A stretch of 23,633 bases of DNA from Coriobacteriales bacterium (GCA_031274985.1 JAISPK010000064.1:1-23633); one strand, 5' to 3'; positions 7,658 through 14,886 are shown, counted from the first letter of the stretch. Notes: generated from the letters alone by a model not told the origin. Numbers and translations are program-made.

Positions 7658-8983
7658 TTATGCGTCGTTCTCGGTTCTTCTTCTGCGATATCTCAGTGCG
7701 GCAAACACAACCAGCCCCGTCAGAGCAAGGCCTGCCAGCACAAAAAACGGCAGTTCGTCTATGCCTATGCCGGTAGGCGTAACGGTCTTATAAACGTTGG
7801 TAAAATCTGCCCTGTCGTCTCCTTCGGTAATGCCGGTACCCGGAATACTCAGATTGGTATTGACGGTGCCGGGGATATTCGTCGCAACGTCATCAATCGT
7901 CTGCTCACAACTGGGTGTAAAGTCGGGCGCCGCGAGTTCAGTTACGCTATAAGTTGCCCCTACCTCCAGGTCAACAAAGGACAGATACTGGCCGTGCTTC
8001 AGATGCACCGTGGCCTGACTTGCGGTAGTGAACTCAATATAGTCGCCGTAGGTGGAGTCCTCCTCAAGAGTGCCCGTGTAGTTAAAGGCACTGGTGACGT
8101 TGACCCCGTTCGTGTCGAGAACGTAGGCTTTGTAGGTCTGTGTAGCGTTGGCATTAGCGTTGGATTTGGTGACCGTTACCTCAAAATCAAAGTACCTTTC
8201 GCGGTTTGCAAAATCGTAGTCAATGGTGTTGTCCATCGTCACGGTTTTACTTATCGCCAGCACATATTCAAGAGGGTCTCCGGTTCCGGTGGTTTTCTGG
8301 TAGGTGTTGGTAAAGATGATCCTCGAAAAATCACCGGACACCTCGGGGTCTCCACCGAGTCTGCCGTCAACTTTATCTCCTGCCTCGGCGCCGTCAGGAG
8401 TGTCTATTATTGCTACTTCTGCCCCTATAGCGGCTACAAACAGGCCACTCGTTCCATTTGCCACAAAGACCGAGATCCGATACTTCGCTGATGAATAGAG
8501 TATCTTCTCCTGTACCGAGAGCGTACCACTTGCCAGGGACTGTGTCTCAACCACATCGTAGATATACACGCCGGCATGCGGCCAGGTGATTGCGCCAAAG
8601 AGGCTCTCTGTTTCTTTTGACACCGTCTTGATGCCACTGGCCGTGGTGCCGGTGTCCGTGTCCGGGTCAAACGCAACGGTTTTGAGGCTCACCGGGGGCA
8701 TGTTGTTGTAATCAGCTCCGCTGGTTGCGCCGTCAACGCTCACGGGGGTAAACGCAAATGAGAACGTTACCTCCGGAGTGCTGACCCCTTCGCCCATCTT
8801 AAGGGTCTTGGTGATTGCTGCGGCGGCCGGATCCTGCTCAGTGCCGGTGATGGGGTCGTTTGCCGCATAGGCAGGCAGAGCGCCACCAAAGAGCATTGAC
8901 ATCGCCAGTGCAATACCCACCGTGATCCTGAGCAGTTTGCCCCGGTTCATCCTCAGTTTTCTTACCGTGTCTCTCCTAGTCAT
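7658..8983 (-). CDS. FctA/Spy0128-type major pilin (T-antigen family)
   Basis: A 441-residue secreted pilin subunit. ATG (complement 8981-8983) has AAGGAGAG at 8 bases. It has a signal peptide (1-40, PAYA|A), two domains in tandem and the sorting region VTPTGIG (401-407), with a hydrophobic helix (412-430) and RYRRRR tail. TPTG without a residue between Pro and Thr resembles the EVPTG/QVPTG signal of streptococcal FctA rather than LPXTG. Predicted intramolecular isopeptide triads are Lys59 (ITKTL)-Glu146 (DVVET)-Asn226 (FTNTY) in domain 1 and Lys246 (ISKTV)-Glu349 (SVTEL)-Asn396 (FTNVY) in domain 2, the Spy0128 layout. It is likely the pilus shaft, polymerised by the next gene's sortase. A 99-base gap and good ribosome site ahead of this gene would suit higher expression than its neighbours. 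Confidence 0.87.
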   Translation of the reverse strand: MTRRDTVRKLRMNRGKLLRITVGIALAMSMLFGGALPAYAANDPITGTEQDPAAAAITKTLKMGEGVSTPEVTFSFAFTPVSVDGATSGADYNNMPPVSLKTVAFDPDTDTGTTASGIKTVSKETESLFGAITWPHAGVYIYDVVETQSLASGTLSVQEKILYSSAKYRISVFVANGTSGLFVAAIGAEVAIIDTPDGAEAGDKVDGRLGGDPEVSGDFSRIIFTNTYQKTTGTGDPLEYVLAISKTVTMDNTIDYDFANRERYFDFEVTVTKSNANANATQTYKAYVLDTNGVNVTSAFNYTGTLEEDSTYGDYIEFTTASQATVHLKHGQYLSFVDLEVGATYSVTELAAPDFTPSCEQTIDDVATNIPGTVNTNLSIPGTGITEGDDRADFTNVYKTVTPTGIGIDELPFFVLAGLALTGLVVFAALRYRRRRTENDA

Positions 8984-9082
8984 TTTTCACTCTCCTTTTC
9001 AACTTTTCTTTTCTATTCACCCGGGTCGGGCATACTGGTACGGCTTATCAGTGGTGTTGCCCTCCCCGTTGTGATTGCCTGC

Positions 9083-9592
9083 TTAGATGCTGCGTCGTCG
9101 GATCACCGTTATGACTTTGCCTGAGATCTCTTCTGTTCTCACGCAGCCGTATATCCTGCTGTCGGTAGCACCTGCTCTCCTGTCGCCCAACACAAATACC
9201 TCCCCTTCGGGCACCGTGAGAGGAAAGTCGATCCCCTCCTGATACCGCTCTGTTTTCATATAGATTTCCGGCTCCTGTTGCAGGGCCCCGTTAATCACCA
9301 GGCCCTCAACGGTGATGTCTACCACATCATCTGCCGTGGCAACTATCCGCCTGACCTGCTGTTGTCCGTCATGCTCCAGCACCACTGCGTCTCGCGGCAA
9401 GTAACTGTTGGCGCCGTAGCGATAAAAAAGCACCAGGTCCCCGTCTTTGATCGCAGGCGCCATTGCCGGTTCCGGATACCGCATGGCTCCAAACAAAAAC
9501 GTGAACAGTGCCGCAAAAACCACGACGATCAAGGTGATCTTTATCAGCAATAACAACAACTCGCTCCCCAATGTTCCTTTAGTTTTACTCAT
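9083..9592 (-). CDS. Signal-peptidase-I-like protein with catalytic residues replaced (SipA-type pilus assembly factor)
   Basis: A 169-residue S26-family protein with one N-terminal membrane helix (about 14-36). The fold motifs are present: box B reads PEPAMAPAIKDGDLVLF, box D QVRRIVATADDVVDI and box E VFVLGDRRAGATDSR. In active enzymes box B is (G/P)SMxPT and box D is VKRIIGLPGD. Here Ala43 stands for the nucleophilic Ser and Arg81 for the general-base Lys, both read directly from codons GCA (9466-9464) and AGG (9352-9350). The protein is therefore probably not a peptidase. Streptococcal SipA, which lies at the same place in FCT pilus loci, likewise lacks the dyad and helps pilin polymerisation. 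The gene overlaps the tip-protein gene by 8 bases. Confidence 0.85.
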   Translation of the reverse strand: MSKTKGTLGSELLLLLIKITLIVVVFAALFTFLFGAMRYPEPAMAPAIKDGDLVLFYRYGANSYLPRDAVVLEHDGQQQVRRIVATADDVVDITVEGLVINGALQQEPEIYMKTERYQEGIDFPLTVPEGEVFVLGDRRAGATDSRIYGCVRTEEISGKVITVIRRRSI

Positions 9593-12329
9593 AGTTCCTT
9601 TTTTCTCTCATCAACCCTTTGACTACCTGATGAGCAGGGACAATCAACGCGAGTGCTGCCGCTAAGAGCAGGCTCGCAAGTCTCCGGCCTGCTAATACCC
9701 CCATATCCTCCACGGTTGAGCGGACGTTCTCAAAATCAAACGTCCGGGCTACCGTGCCAATGCACCGATAATCCGTATCGTTGTCGCTCGTGTCGCTAGC
9801 GTCTGCGCTGTCCCAAAACGAGGTGTAGTAGTTGTCGTTGACGGTCTCTTCGACCCTAATCCAGTTTTCAGACAACAGGTCTATAAAGGTGACGGTCTGT
9901 CCATGCGCCAGCGTGATGCTTGTCTTGCCCTCCGCGTCCAGCGTGAGCAGGTCTGCTTGAGGCAGGGTTGCCCCTGAGCCCGGTATTACGCCGCCGGTGT
10001 AGCTGATGGTTGTCCCTGCGGGCAGCGCCGTTCGCTCGTCATCAGCAAAATACACCGTAAAGGCAAACGCGTACGCCCGGTCGGCAAAGTCGCCGCAGAC
10101 CGTCTTGCTCACCGTCACGTCGGTAACGAGGTAGGGCGCGTAAACCAGGTAGAGGTCTCTGCTGCCACTGACCGTAGTGCTCACGAGGCTGCCCCGCGTA
10201 TAATCGGCACCACTGTTATCCGGAGAGGTGTCCCACTTTGAGCCCTTGACGATAAAGTCCGGGATGGCAGGGATAGCCTTGCTGTAACTGCCTCCTGAAA
10301 CAATCAGGGTCATGGCGTCGCTCTGCCCGGCAAGGGGGCTTCCGAAAGTATCAACGTACTTTTCTGTGATGGTGTAGTACGTATCGCTACCCGGCTGCAC
10401 GGGCAGTAATCCGTTGTTGGCATTGCTGTTATGGCTGTTGTACCCTGCCCGGGCCTTGATTGAATAGATCGCAGGGCTGTTGTCCGCCGCCCGTACAACC
10501 GGCACCAGACCCGCAGAGACACTCTGCGCAAAGAGGTTATCGGTTTGCGCGACCTCTGTCTGTGAGCTATAGGCAAAATTCTTGTAGTTCGCAGGAAGAC
10601 TCAGGGTTTTGAGTACGGTGCCGGGAGATCCCTGTGAGCACACGTAGAGCGTGGCGGCGGCCGAAGAAGAAAGCACCGCATTAAACCGGGCGTTAACAAA
10701 GTAGCCGCTCCCCGTATTATCCAGCGTGTTGATTGCCGGTGTGGCGCCGCCGGAATAGGCTCGCACATGAGCCTCAGGCCCCAGATTAAAAGCCGGCTCC
10801 GAAGAGGCGGCTCCTCCGATTCCTGCGTTTGATTCGCTCTGCGCTACCACGGTTCCGCCCGTGATAGTGATAGTGCTTCCGGTGGGGGTAGCCCAGTTGC
10901 CGATGCCGGGGCCGTCTTTGCCCTGAGCGAATACCGTTCCGCCCGTAATGGTAATGTCACAGCGCAGGGGGCCATGCACAATGCCAATGCCGGTCATGGT
11001 GGCAACCGAGCGAACCGAACCACCGTTGATAGTGATGTATCCCGTTCCTGTGCCGGTAGAGCCGGAGCAGCCACCGATGCCGGCACCTTCGCCGCCACCT
11101 GATGCCCCGGAATTCTGGATCACCGCTACATCCACAACCCCGCCATCAATGGTGATGTTGCCCATTGTGCCAAACGTTCCTCCCCCGATTCCCGGCGCTC
11201 TTGAGTACTGCCGCACCGTCACAGTGCCGCCGGTGATGAGAACATTGCCGGCAGTGCCTCCGGCATTCCCGCTTCCGCTTGAGGTGCCTCCACCGCCTCC
11301 AATGCCTGCTCCGCTAAACCCGGTGCCCTGATCGTTTCCGCTGCCATATTGTGTAACGGATACATTTCCACCGTTAATGGTGATGGTTCCGCCATCACCG
11401 GAATTGCTGTTATAAGAACCGCTCCCACCGCCACCGATACCTGCTCCCCTTGAGCGCACCGTTATGTCTATCGTCCCTCCGTTAATGGTGACGGTGCCAC
11501 AGGTGTTTCCTGCGGCGGTATTACTGTTGCCAGAAGAGCCGATCTTTGCGCTGCTACTTGTTGAGTTTGGTTCAGAGGTCATAACCAGGTTGCCGGCGCC
11601 AGCACCTCCCCTCAAGCTGTCAAGGGTGAGTTCTGCCGCAGAAGGCACGGCAATGCAGCCTCTGATAAAGCTGGTGTCGTCCAGGAGGAGCGTCAACCTT
11701 GCCGTACCGTTTAAGGTGATATTGCCCAGCAAATCGATTTCACTGATAACCAGGGTTATCTCTACCGCAGTGGGTATGCTGATAACCGAGAACAGGGAGG
11801 TCCCGTACTTGGGGCCCTTGGGGCTTACAACACCGGAATTTGGTGTGCCGGTTTGAATTATTCGGTAGGAATTACCCTGAGCGTTGCTGTTAAAGGTCAG
11901 GCTTCCAACGGGTGCTGTCTCCAGGAATCGGGGATCAAAGGGGTAGGCTACACCGGTAACGCTATACCCCGTTCCGGTAGAATTGGTGGTACAGGACAGG
12001 TCGATTGTCGCTGTGTATTCATCGCCCACTTCCAGTGGCTCTATCAGCAGTTGCTCGACGGTACTCGCAGCTGCTATGGCTTCAGATACTTCGGATTCAT
12101 CGCTCTCTTCGGGGTCGCTGTCAGCAGCACTTTGATAATCGCCTTCCTCAGAAACAGCGGTGCTTTCCAGGTTCATGAGCTGCGCTGCCTCGTCAGAGAT
12201 GTCTTCCTGGTCGGTGTCGGCAAATACAAAGGTGGCATTGAGGGCCACGGGCGTAAGCACCAGCAGCAAAGCAAGCGCCGCGCACAGCAGCTTACTTTTT
12301 AGCAAAGTATGTCTTTCTACCCTCGCCAT
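9585..12329 (-). CDS. Large pilus tip/adhesin-like surface protein with beta-helix-type Gly repeats and DUF7601/Spy0128-like domain
   Basis: A 914-residue secreted protein, first gene of the pilus operon. ATG 12329 has AAGGGAG eight bases upstream and gives a clean signal peptide (1-37, VFA|DT); the frame runs on to a TTG at 12503, which would bury the signal. An acidic Ser/Glu linker follows (about 40-90). Seven repeats of the form TI(N/T/D)GGTVxV ending in AGIGGG lie at about 277-507, suggesting a right-handed beta-helix stalk. A MucBP-like segment (about 650-730) is followed by a pilin-type domain with Lys742 (VSKTV), Glu828 (VEETV) and Asn868 (FENVRS), a possible isopeptide triad. The C-terminus has a hydrophobic helix (884-903) and KGLMREKRNYE tail, but the sorting pentapeptide appears degenerate (VEDMG, 873-877). 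By position it matches the cpa-type tip adhesin; the ligand is unknown. Confidence 0.78.
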   Translation of the reverse strand: MARVERHTLLKSKLLCAALALLLVLTPVALNATFVFADTDQEDISDEAAQLMNLESTAVSEEGDYQSAADSDPEESDESEVSEAIAAASTVEQLLIEPLEVGDEYTATIDLSCTTNSTGTGYSVTGVAYPFDPRFLETAPVGSLTFNSNAQGNSYRIIQTGTPNSGVVSPKGPKYGTSLFSVISIPTAVEITLVISEIDLLGNITLNGTARLTLLLDDTSFIRGCIAVPSAAELTLDSLRGGAGAGNLVMTSEPNSTSSSAKIGSSGNSNTAAGNTCGTVTINGGTIDITVRSRGAGIGGGGSGSYNSNSGDGGTITINGGNVSVTQYGSGNDQGTGFSGAGIGGGGGTSSGSGNAGGTAGNVLITGGTVTVRQYSRAPGIGGGTFGTMGNITIDGGVVDVAVIQNSGASGGGEGAGIGGCSGSTGTGTGYITINGGSVRSVATMTGIGIVHGPLRCDITITGGTVFAQGKDGPGIGNWATPTGSTITITGGTVVAQSESNAGIGGAASSEPAFNLGPEAHVRAYSGGATPAINTLDNTGSGYFVNARFNAVLSSSAAATLYVCSQGSPGTVLKTLSLPANYKNFAYSSQTEVAQTDNLFAQSVSAGLVPVVRAADNSPAIYSIKARAGYNSHNSNANNGLLPVQPGSDTYYTITEKYVDTFGSPLAGQSDAMTLIVSGGSYSKAIPAIPDFIVKGSKWDTSPDNSGADYTRGSLVSTTVSGSRDLYLVYAPYLVTDVTVSKTVCGDFADRAYAFAFTVYFADDERTALPAGTTISYTGGVIPGSGATLPQADLLTLDAEGKTSITLAHGQTVTFIDLLSENWIRVEETVNDNYYTSFWDSADASDTSDNDTDYRCIGTVARTFDFENVRSTVEDMGVLAGRRLASLLLAAALALIVPAHQVVKGLMREKRNYE

Positions 12330-12732
12330 TGGCCTACTCCCTTGGTTCAATTGAAGCCCCCGCCCACTGTTGTTTGCAGATAACCGATCCTTGTAAAACG
12401 TTGTCTGAGAAGAGGATTTGTTATCAGCTGCTTCAATACTGTTTCCAGGAGAATCCAGTGTGAAGTACGCAGAGACTCGAAGGTCAATGCCTTTTGTTAA
12501 CAATTAGGTATTATTCTTCTCCTCCATTTGCACCAAAGAATACACAGGGGGAGTCATACAAAAACAGCGTATTTGCGCGGGGATCTTCCCCTGCTCACCC
12601 GCCTGGCATGGAGCGGGCGTTAACAAAATGACAACTTCTGATTCAGAAATGCTGGCGTTAAGCTGGCAGAAACCTTAAACCTTCTAAGGTTTAGACGGAT
12701 TGCGGGTGCGCTCCCTGCCCTCTGTTGCCCTC
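12330..12732. other. Non-coding region upstream of the pilus operon
   Basis: No convincing gene. A weak minus-strand promoter candidate is TTGGTG (12531-12536) and TAATAC (12508-12513) with 17 bases between, or the overlapping AATAAT. The decamer TTTTGTTAAC occurs at 12492-12501 and inverted at 12619-12628. The first copy is part of the palindrome TTGTTAACAA (12494-12503). Smaller hairpins are GGGGA/TCCCC (12579-12591), CCCGC/GCGGG (12598-12617) and TAAACCTT/AAGGTTTA (12676-12693). These could be regulator sites for the pilus operon, but none is proven. Confidence 0.4.
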
Positions 12733-12956
12733 GCCGAAGCCAGGGGTAATTTAAGAACCTGGAGCGCGTGCGGGGCTATTTGCGGAGCAAATAAAGCCCC
12801 GGGGTTTGGCGGAGGCCTCCAGGTTCTTAAATTACCTCTGTCCTTGGCGGGGGGCTACCGAGCCCCGCGGTTTGGCGGAGGCCTCCAGGTTCTTAAATTA
12901 CCTCTGGCTTCGGCGGCGGCCTACAGAACCTTAAACTACCTCTGGCTTTGGCGGGG
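12733..12956. repeat. Intergenic repeat cluster: two 46-bp direct repeats, one degenerate copy and an inverted partner
   Basis: Copies at 12795-12840 and 12861-12906 agree at 45 of 46 bases and lie 66 bases apart; the shared core is TTTGGCGGAGGCCTCCAGG followed by TTCTTAAATTACCTCTG. A third, diverged copy is at 12909-12944 (29 of 36). The stretch 12733-12763 is the reverse complement of 12884-12914 with one mismatch in 31, so it can pair with either full copy. Between the arms, 12772-12800 forms its own hairpin (GGGGCT..TTTGC/GCAAA..AGCCCC). An open frame crosses it, but this looks like a folded non-coding repeat, comparable to REP/BIME or MITE-type elements. Confidence 0.75.
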
Positions 12957-13030
12957 CTCTGAGCAGTAACCAATTGCTGGTAGAAAGACCATTTGTTAGA
13001 TTAGTTCTTTCAATATTCAACAAATCGCCT

Positions 13031-13052
13031 TATACTTTGTCAGATGTGACAA
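13031..13052 (+). promoter_or_regulatory. Candidate -10 and overlapping operator for the second peptide-transport operon
   Basis: TATACT at 13031-13036 is a 5/6 match to a -10. The -35 position (TTTCAA, 13008-13013, 17-bp spacing) is weak, so activation may be needed. Directly downstream, at the expected start site, lies a perfect inverted repeat TTGTCA-GATG-TGACAA (13037-13052). Its size and symmetry suit a dimeric helix-turn-helix regulator. About 95 bases of leader separate it from the gene start at 13147. Confidence 0.5.
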
Positions 13053-13133
13053 TGTGTATCTTTTGCAACAAAGAAGCGGGAGAGAAGGGGATATTGCGCA
13101 AAGGTGTACCTTGTCGTAGGGAAGTATCTATGA

Positions 13134-13162
13134 GAGGAGAACAAATATGGAGGAGAACAAAT
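13134..13162 (+). repeat. 13-nt tandem duplication spanning the ribosome site and first codons
   Basis: GAGGAGAACAAAT occurs at 13134-13146 and again at 13150-13162, separated only by the ATG start codon (13147-13149). The first copy provides the AGGAGA ribosome-binding site six bases before ATG. The second copy encodes the start of the protein (EENKS). A small tandem duplication is the simple explanation. Confidence 0.85.
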
Positions 13163-14763
13163 CAGCAGTAACCTTTGATAGAAGGCAATTCGTGCAATTG
13201 CTCGGTGCGGCAACCGCCGGTGTGGCTGCCTTCAACCTGGTAGGTTGCACCGACACCGGCACCTCTGGCGGCGGCTCAAAGGCAGACACCATCACCTACG
13301 CACAAGGCGCCGATCCGCGTGCTCTCGACCCGGCGTATTTTGATGATGGCGAGTCTGCAAAAGTATCCTGCAATATCTATGAGGGTCTGTACCGCTATGG
13401 CGACCGGGACACAACCGTGCACCCTGCACTGGCCGCAGAATTGCCCGACATTACCCCTGACGGCCTCGTCTACACCATCGCGCTTCGCGAGGGCGTAAAG
13501 TTCCACGACGGAACCGACTTTGATGCTGAAGCAGTAAAAGCCTCGGTAGAGCGTCAACTCGAGCCCAATCTCGACCCCGATATGCCCTATGCAACCTTTG
13601 TGTTTGGCTGCGAGGACGACGGCTACGGCGTTATCAAAGTAGACGTGGTTGACCCCCTTACGGTGCAGTTCACCCTGCGTACACCATCGGCCTCCTTCCT
13701 CAAGAACCTGGCCATGGCCCTTGCTGCCCCCATCGTATCGCCGGCAGCTCTCGAGGCTCAGGGCGGCAACATCAGTGATAACCCCTGTGGCACCGGCCCC
13801 TACAAATTCGTATCCTGGACCAAGGGCGCTCATGTGATCCTTGAGGCCAATGCCGATTATTGGGATAAAACGCGCGCAGCAAAGACCAAGAACCTGATAT
13901 TCCAGGTAATTCCTGAGAATGCCACCCGCGTTACCGCCCTTCTTAACGGAGAGGTCGATATCATCGACGGTGTTGACGTCTCAATGGCCGACCAGATCCG
14001 CGGTGGCGGTTACACCCTGTTTGCCGAGGACGGCATGACCATCAACTACATGGCGTTTAACACCGAGAGCGGCGTATGCACTGATGTTGCGGTGCGCAAG
14101 GCTATTGCCAAGGCAATCAATGTTCCCGAGATGGTCGATGTGCTCTACGGCGAGTTTGCTACGGCAGCAATCTCCGTTATGCCGCTTTGGATGGCTCCTT
14201 TCAACAAGAATAACCAGCCCATTGGTTATCACCCCGAGGAAGCCGCCAAAGAACTTGACGACCTGGGAATAACCCAACTCGAGTGCATCACCTACTCAAA
14301 CCCCCGTCCGTACAACACCAAAAACGGCCAGGTGCTCGCCGAGACGATCCAAGGCTATCTTAAGGCTGTTGGCGTTGAGGTCAACATCACCCCCTATGAC
14401 TGGACCACCTACAAGTCAAAGGTCCAGACCGAGGCATTTGATTTTTGCTTCTATGGATGGACGGGCGACAATGGCGACCCGGATAACTTCATGAACCTCC
14501 TGGGCGACCAGAACTGGTCAATGAACGTTGCTCGCTTCAATGATGATGACTATCGTGCGCTTATCAAGAAGGGCCTCGAGACCCCCGAGGGTCCGGACCG
14601 CGATGCCGTCTATCTTGCCTGTGAGCAAATGGTAATCGACAAGCAGCCCTGGCTACCCATTTCACACTCAAAGAACCTCTGTGGTGTGAACCCTGCGATC
14701 CACGACTTTTTCTATCACCCAACCGGCGACGTATTTATGTGGGAAGTGACTAAGGACGCGTAA
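13147..14763 (+). CDS. Peptide ABC transporter substrate-binding lipoprotein (family 5, DppA/OppA type)
   Basis: A complete 538-residue binding protein, lipid-anchored outside the membrane, that should deliver di- or oligopeptides to the permease encoded downstream. ATG 13147 follows AGGAGA at six bases. The N-terminus has a twin-Arg motif DRRQFVQLLG (11-20) and lipobox LVGC (31-34, Cys34 acylated), so export may be by Tat. The family-5 signature is seen at about 113-130 (LREGVKFHDGTDFDAEAV), preceded by ALDPAYFDD and NIYEGLYRYG. The C-terminal lobe has the WTGDNGDPDNFMNLLG segment (about 440-457), which in DppA-type proteins lies near the ligand. A stem-loop separates it from the permease genes. 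The exact ligand cannot be judged, and it is clearly diverged from the partial binding protein at the left edge. Confidence 0.92.
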   Translation: MEENKSAVTFDRRQFVQLLGAATAGVAAFNLVGCTDTGTSGGGSKADTITYAQGADPRALDPAYFDDGESAKVSCNIYEGLYRYGDRDTTVHPALAAELPDITPDGLVYTIALREGVKFHDGTDFDAEAVKASVERQLEPNLDPDMPYATFVFGCEDDGYGVIKVDVVDPLTVQFTLRTPSASFLKNLAMALAAPIVSPAALEAQGGNISDNPCGTGPYKFVSWTKGAHVILEANADYWDKTRAAKTKNLIFQVIPENATRVTALLNGEVDIIDGVDVSMADQIRGGGYTLFAEDGMTINYMAFNTESGVCTDVAVRKAIAKAINVPEMVDVLYGEFATAAISVMPLWMAPFNKNNQPIGYHPEEAAKELDDLGITQLECITYSNPRPYNTKNGQVLAETIQGYLKAVGVEVNITPYDWTTYKSKVQTEAFDFCFYGWTGDNGDPDNFMNLLGDQNWSMNVARFNDDDYRALIKKGLETPEGPDRDAVYLACEQMVIDKQPWLPISHSKNLCGVNPAIHDFFYHPTGDVFMWEVTKDA

Positions 14764-14844
14764 AGCTCCTCAAACGCAGCGTAGAGCAGGGAGTTAAAAG
14801 CTCGTTTATGGAGAAATATCCGTCAATCAGGATAATGCATACGC

Positions 14845-14886
14845 TATAATGACGAAGCCGGAGATGGTAACAATGCTCCGGCTTCG
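14845..14886 (+). promoter_or_regulatory. Stem-loop and consensus -10 between binding protein and permease genes (cassette 2)
   Basis: A perfect 11-bp stem, 14853-14863 with 14876-14886 (CGAAGCCGGAG/CTCCGGCTTCG), has a 12-base loop but no real T-tract (GCGTATTG follows). It may attenuate or process the message rather than terminate it fully. TATAAT at 14845-14850 is a perfect -10 hexamer, but nothing convincing stands at -35 (GTCAAT at 17 bp). If used, that promoter would start inside the stem, so the two readings compete. Confidence 0.55.

Noticed and set aside
7541..8491. Long plus-strand open frame (316 codons) opposite the FctA-type pilin and sortase ends
   Set aside because: No domain, signal or plausible ribosome site; the opposite strand has a clear pilin with signal peptide and sorting motif. 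A codon-bias shadow.
12330..12503. 58-residue N-terminal extension of the tip protein
   Set aside because: It begins with TTG without a ribosome site and would place the signal peptide internally; ATG 12329 has a strong site.
12733..12956. CRISPR array
   Set aside because: Only two good copies and one decayed copy with a 20-base interval, plus an inverted copy; no cas genes nearby. Does not fit an array.
12700..12969. 89-codon frame crossing the intergenic repeat cluster (repeated LQVLKLPL-type units)
   Set aside because: The repetition comes from the DNA repeats; there is no ribosome site or known domain, and the inverted arm and hairpins fit a non-coding element better.
12974..13171. 65-codon frame running into the second binding-protein gene
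   Set aside because: It covers the promoter and operator-like dyad and overlaps the well-supported start at 13147; no recognisable product.
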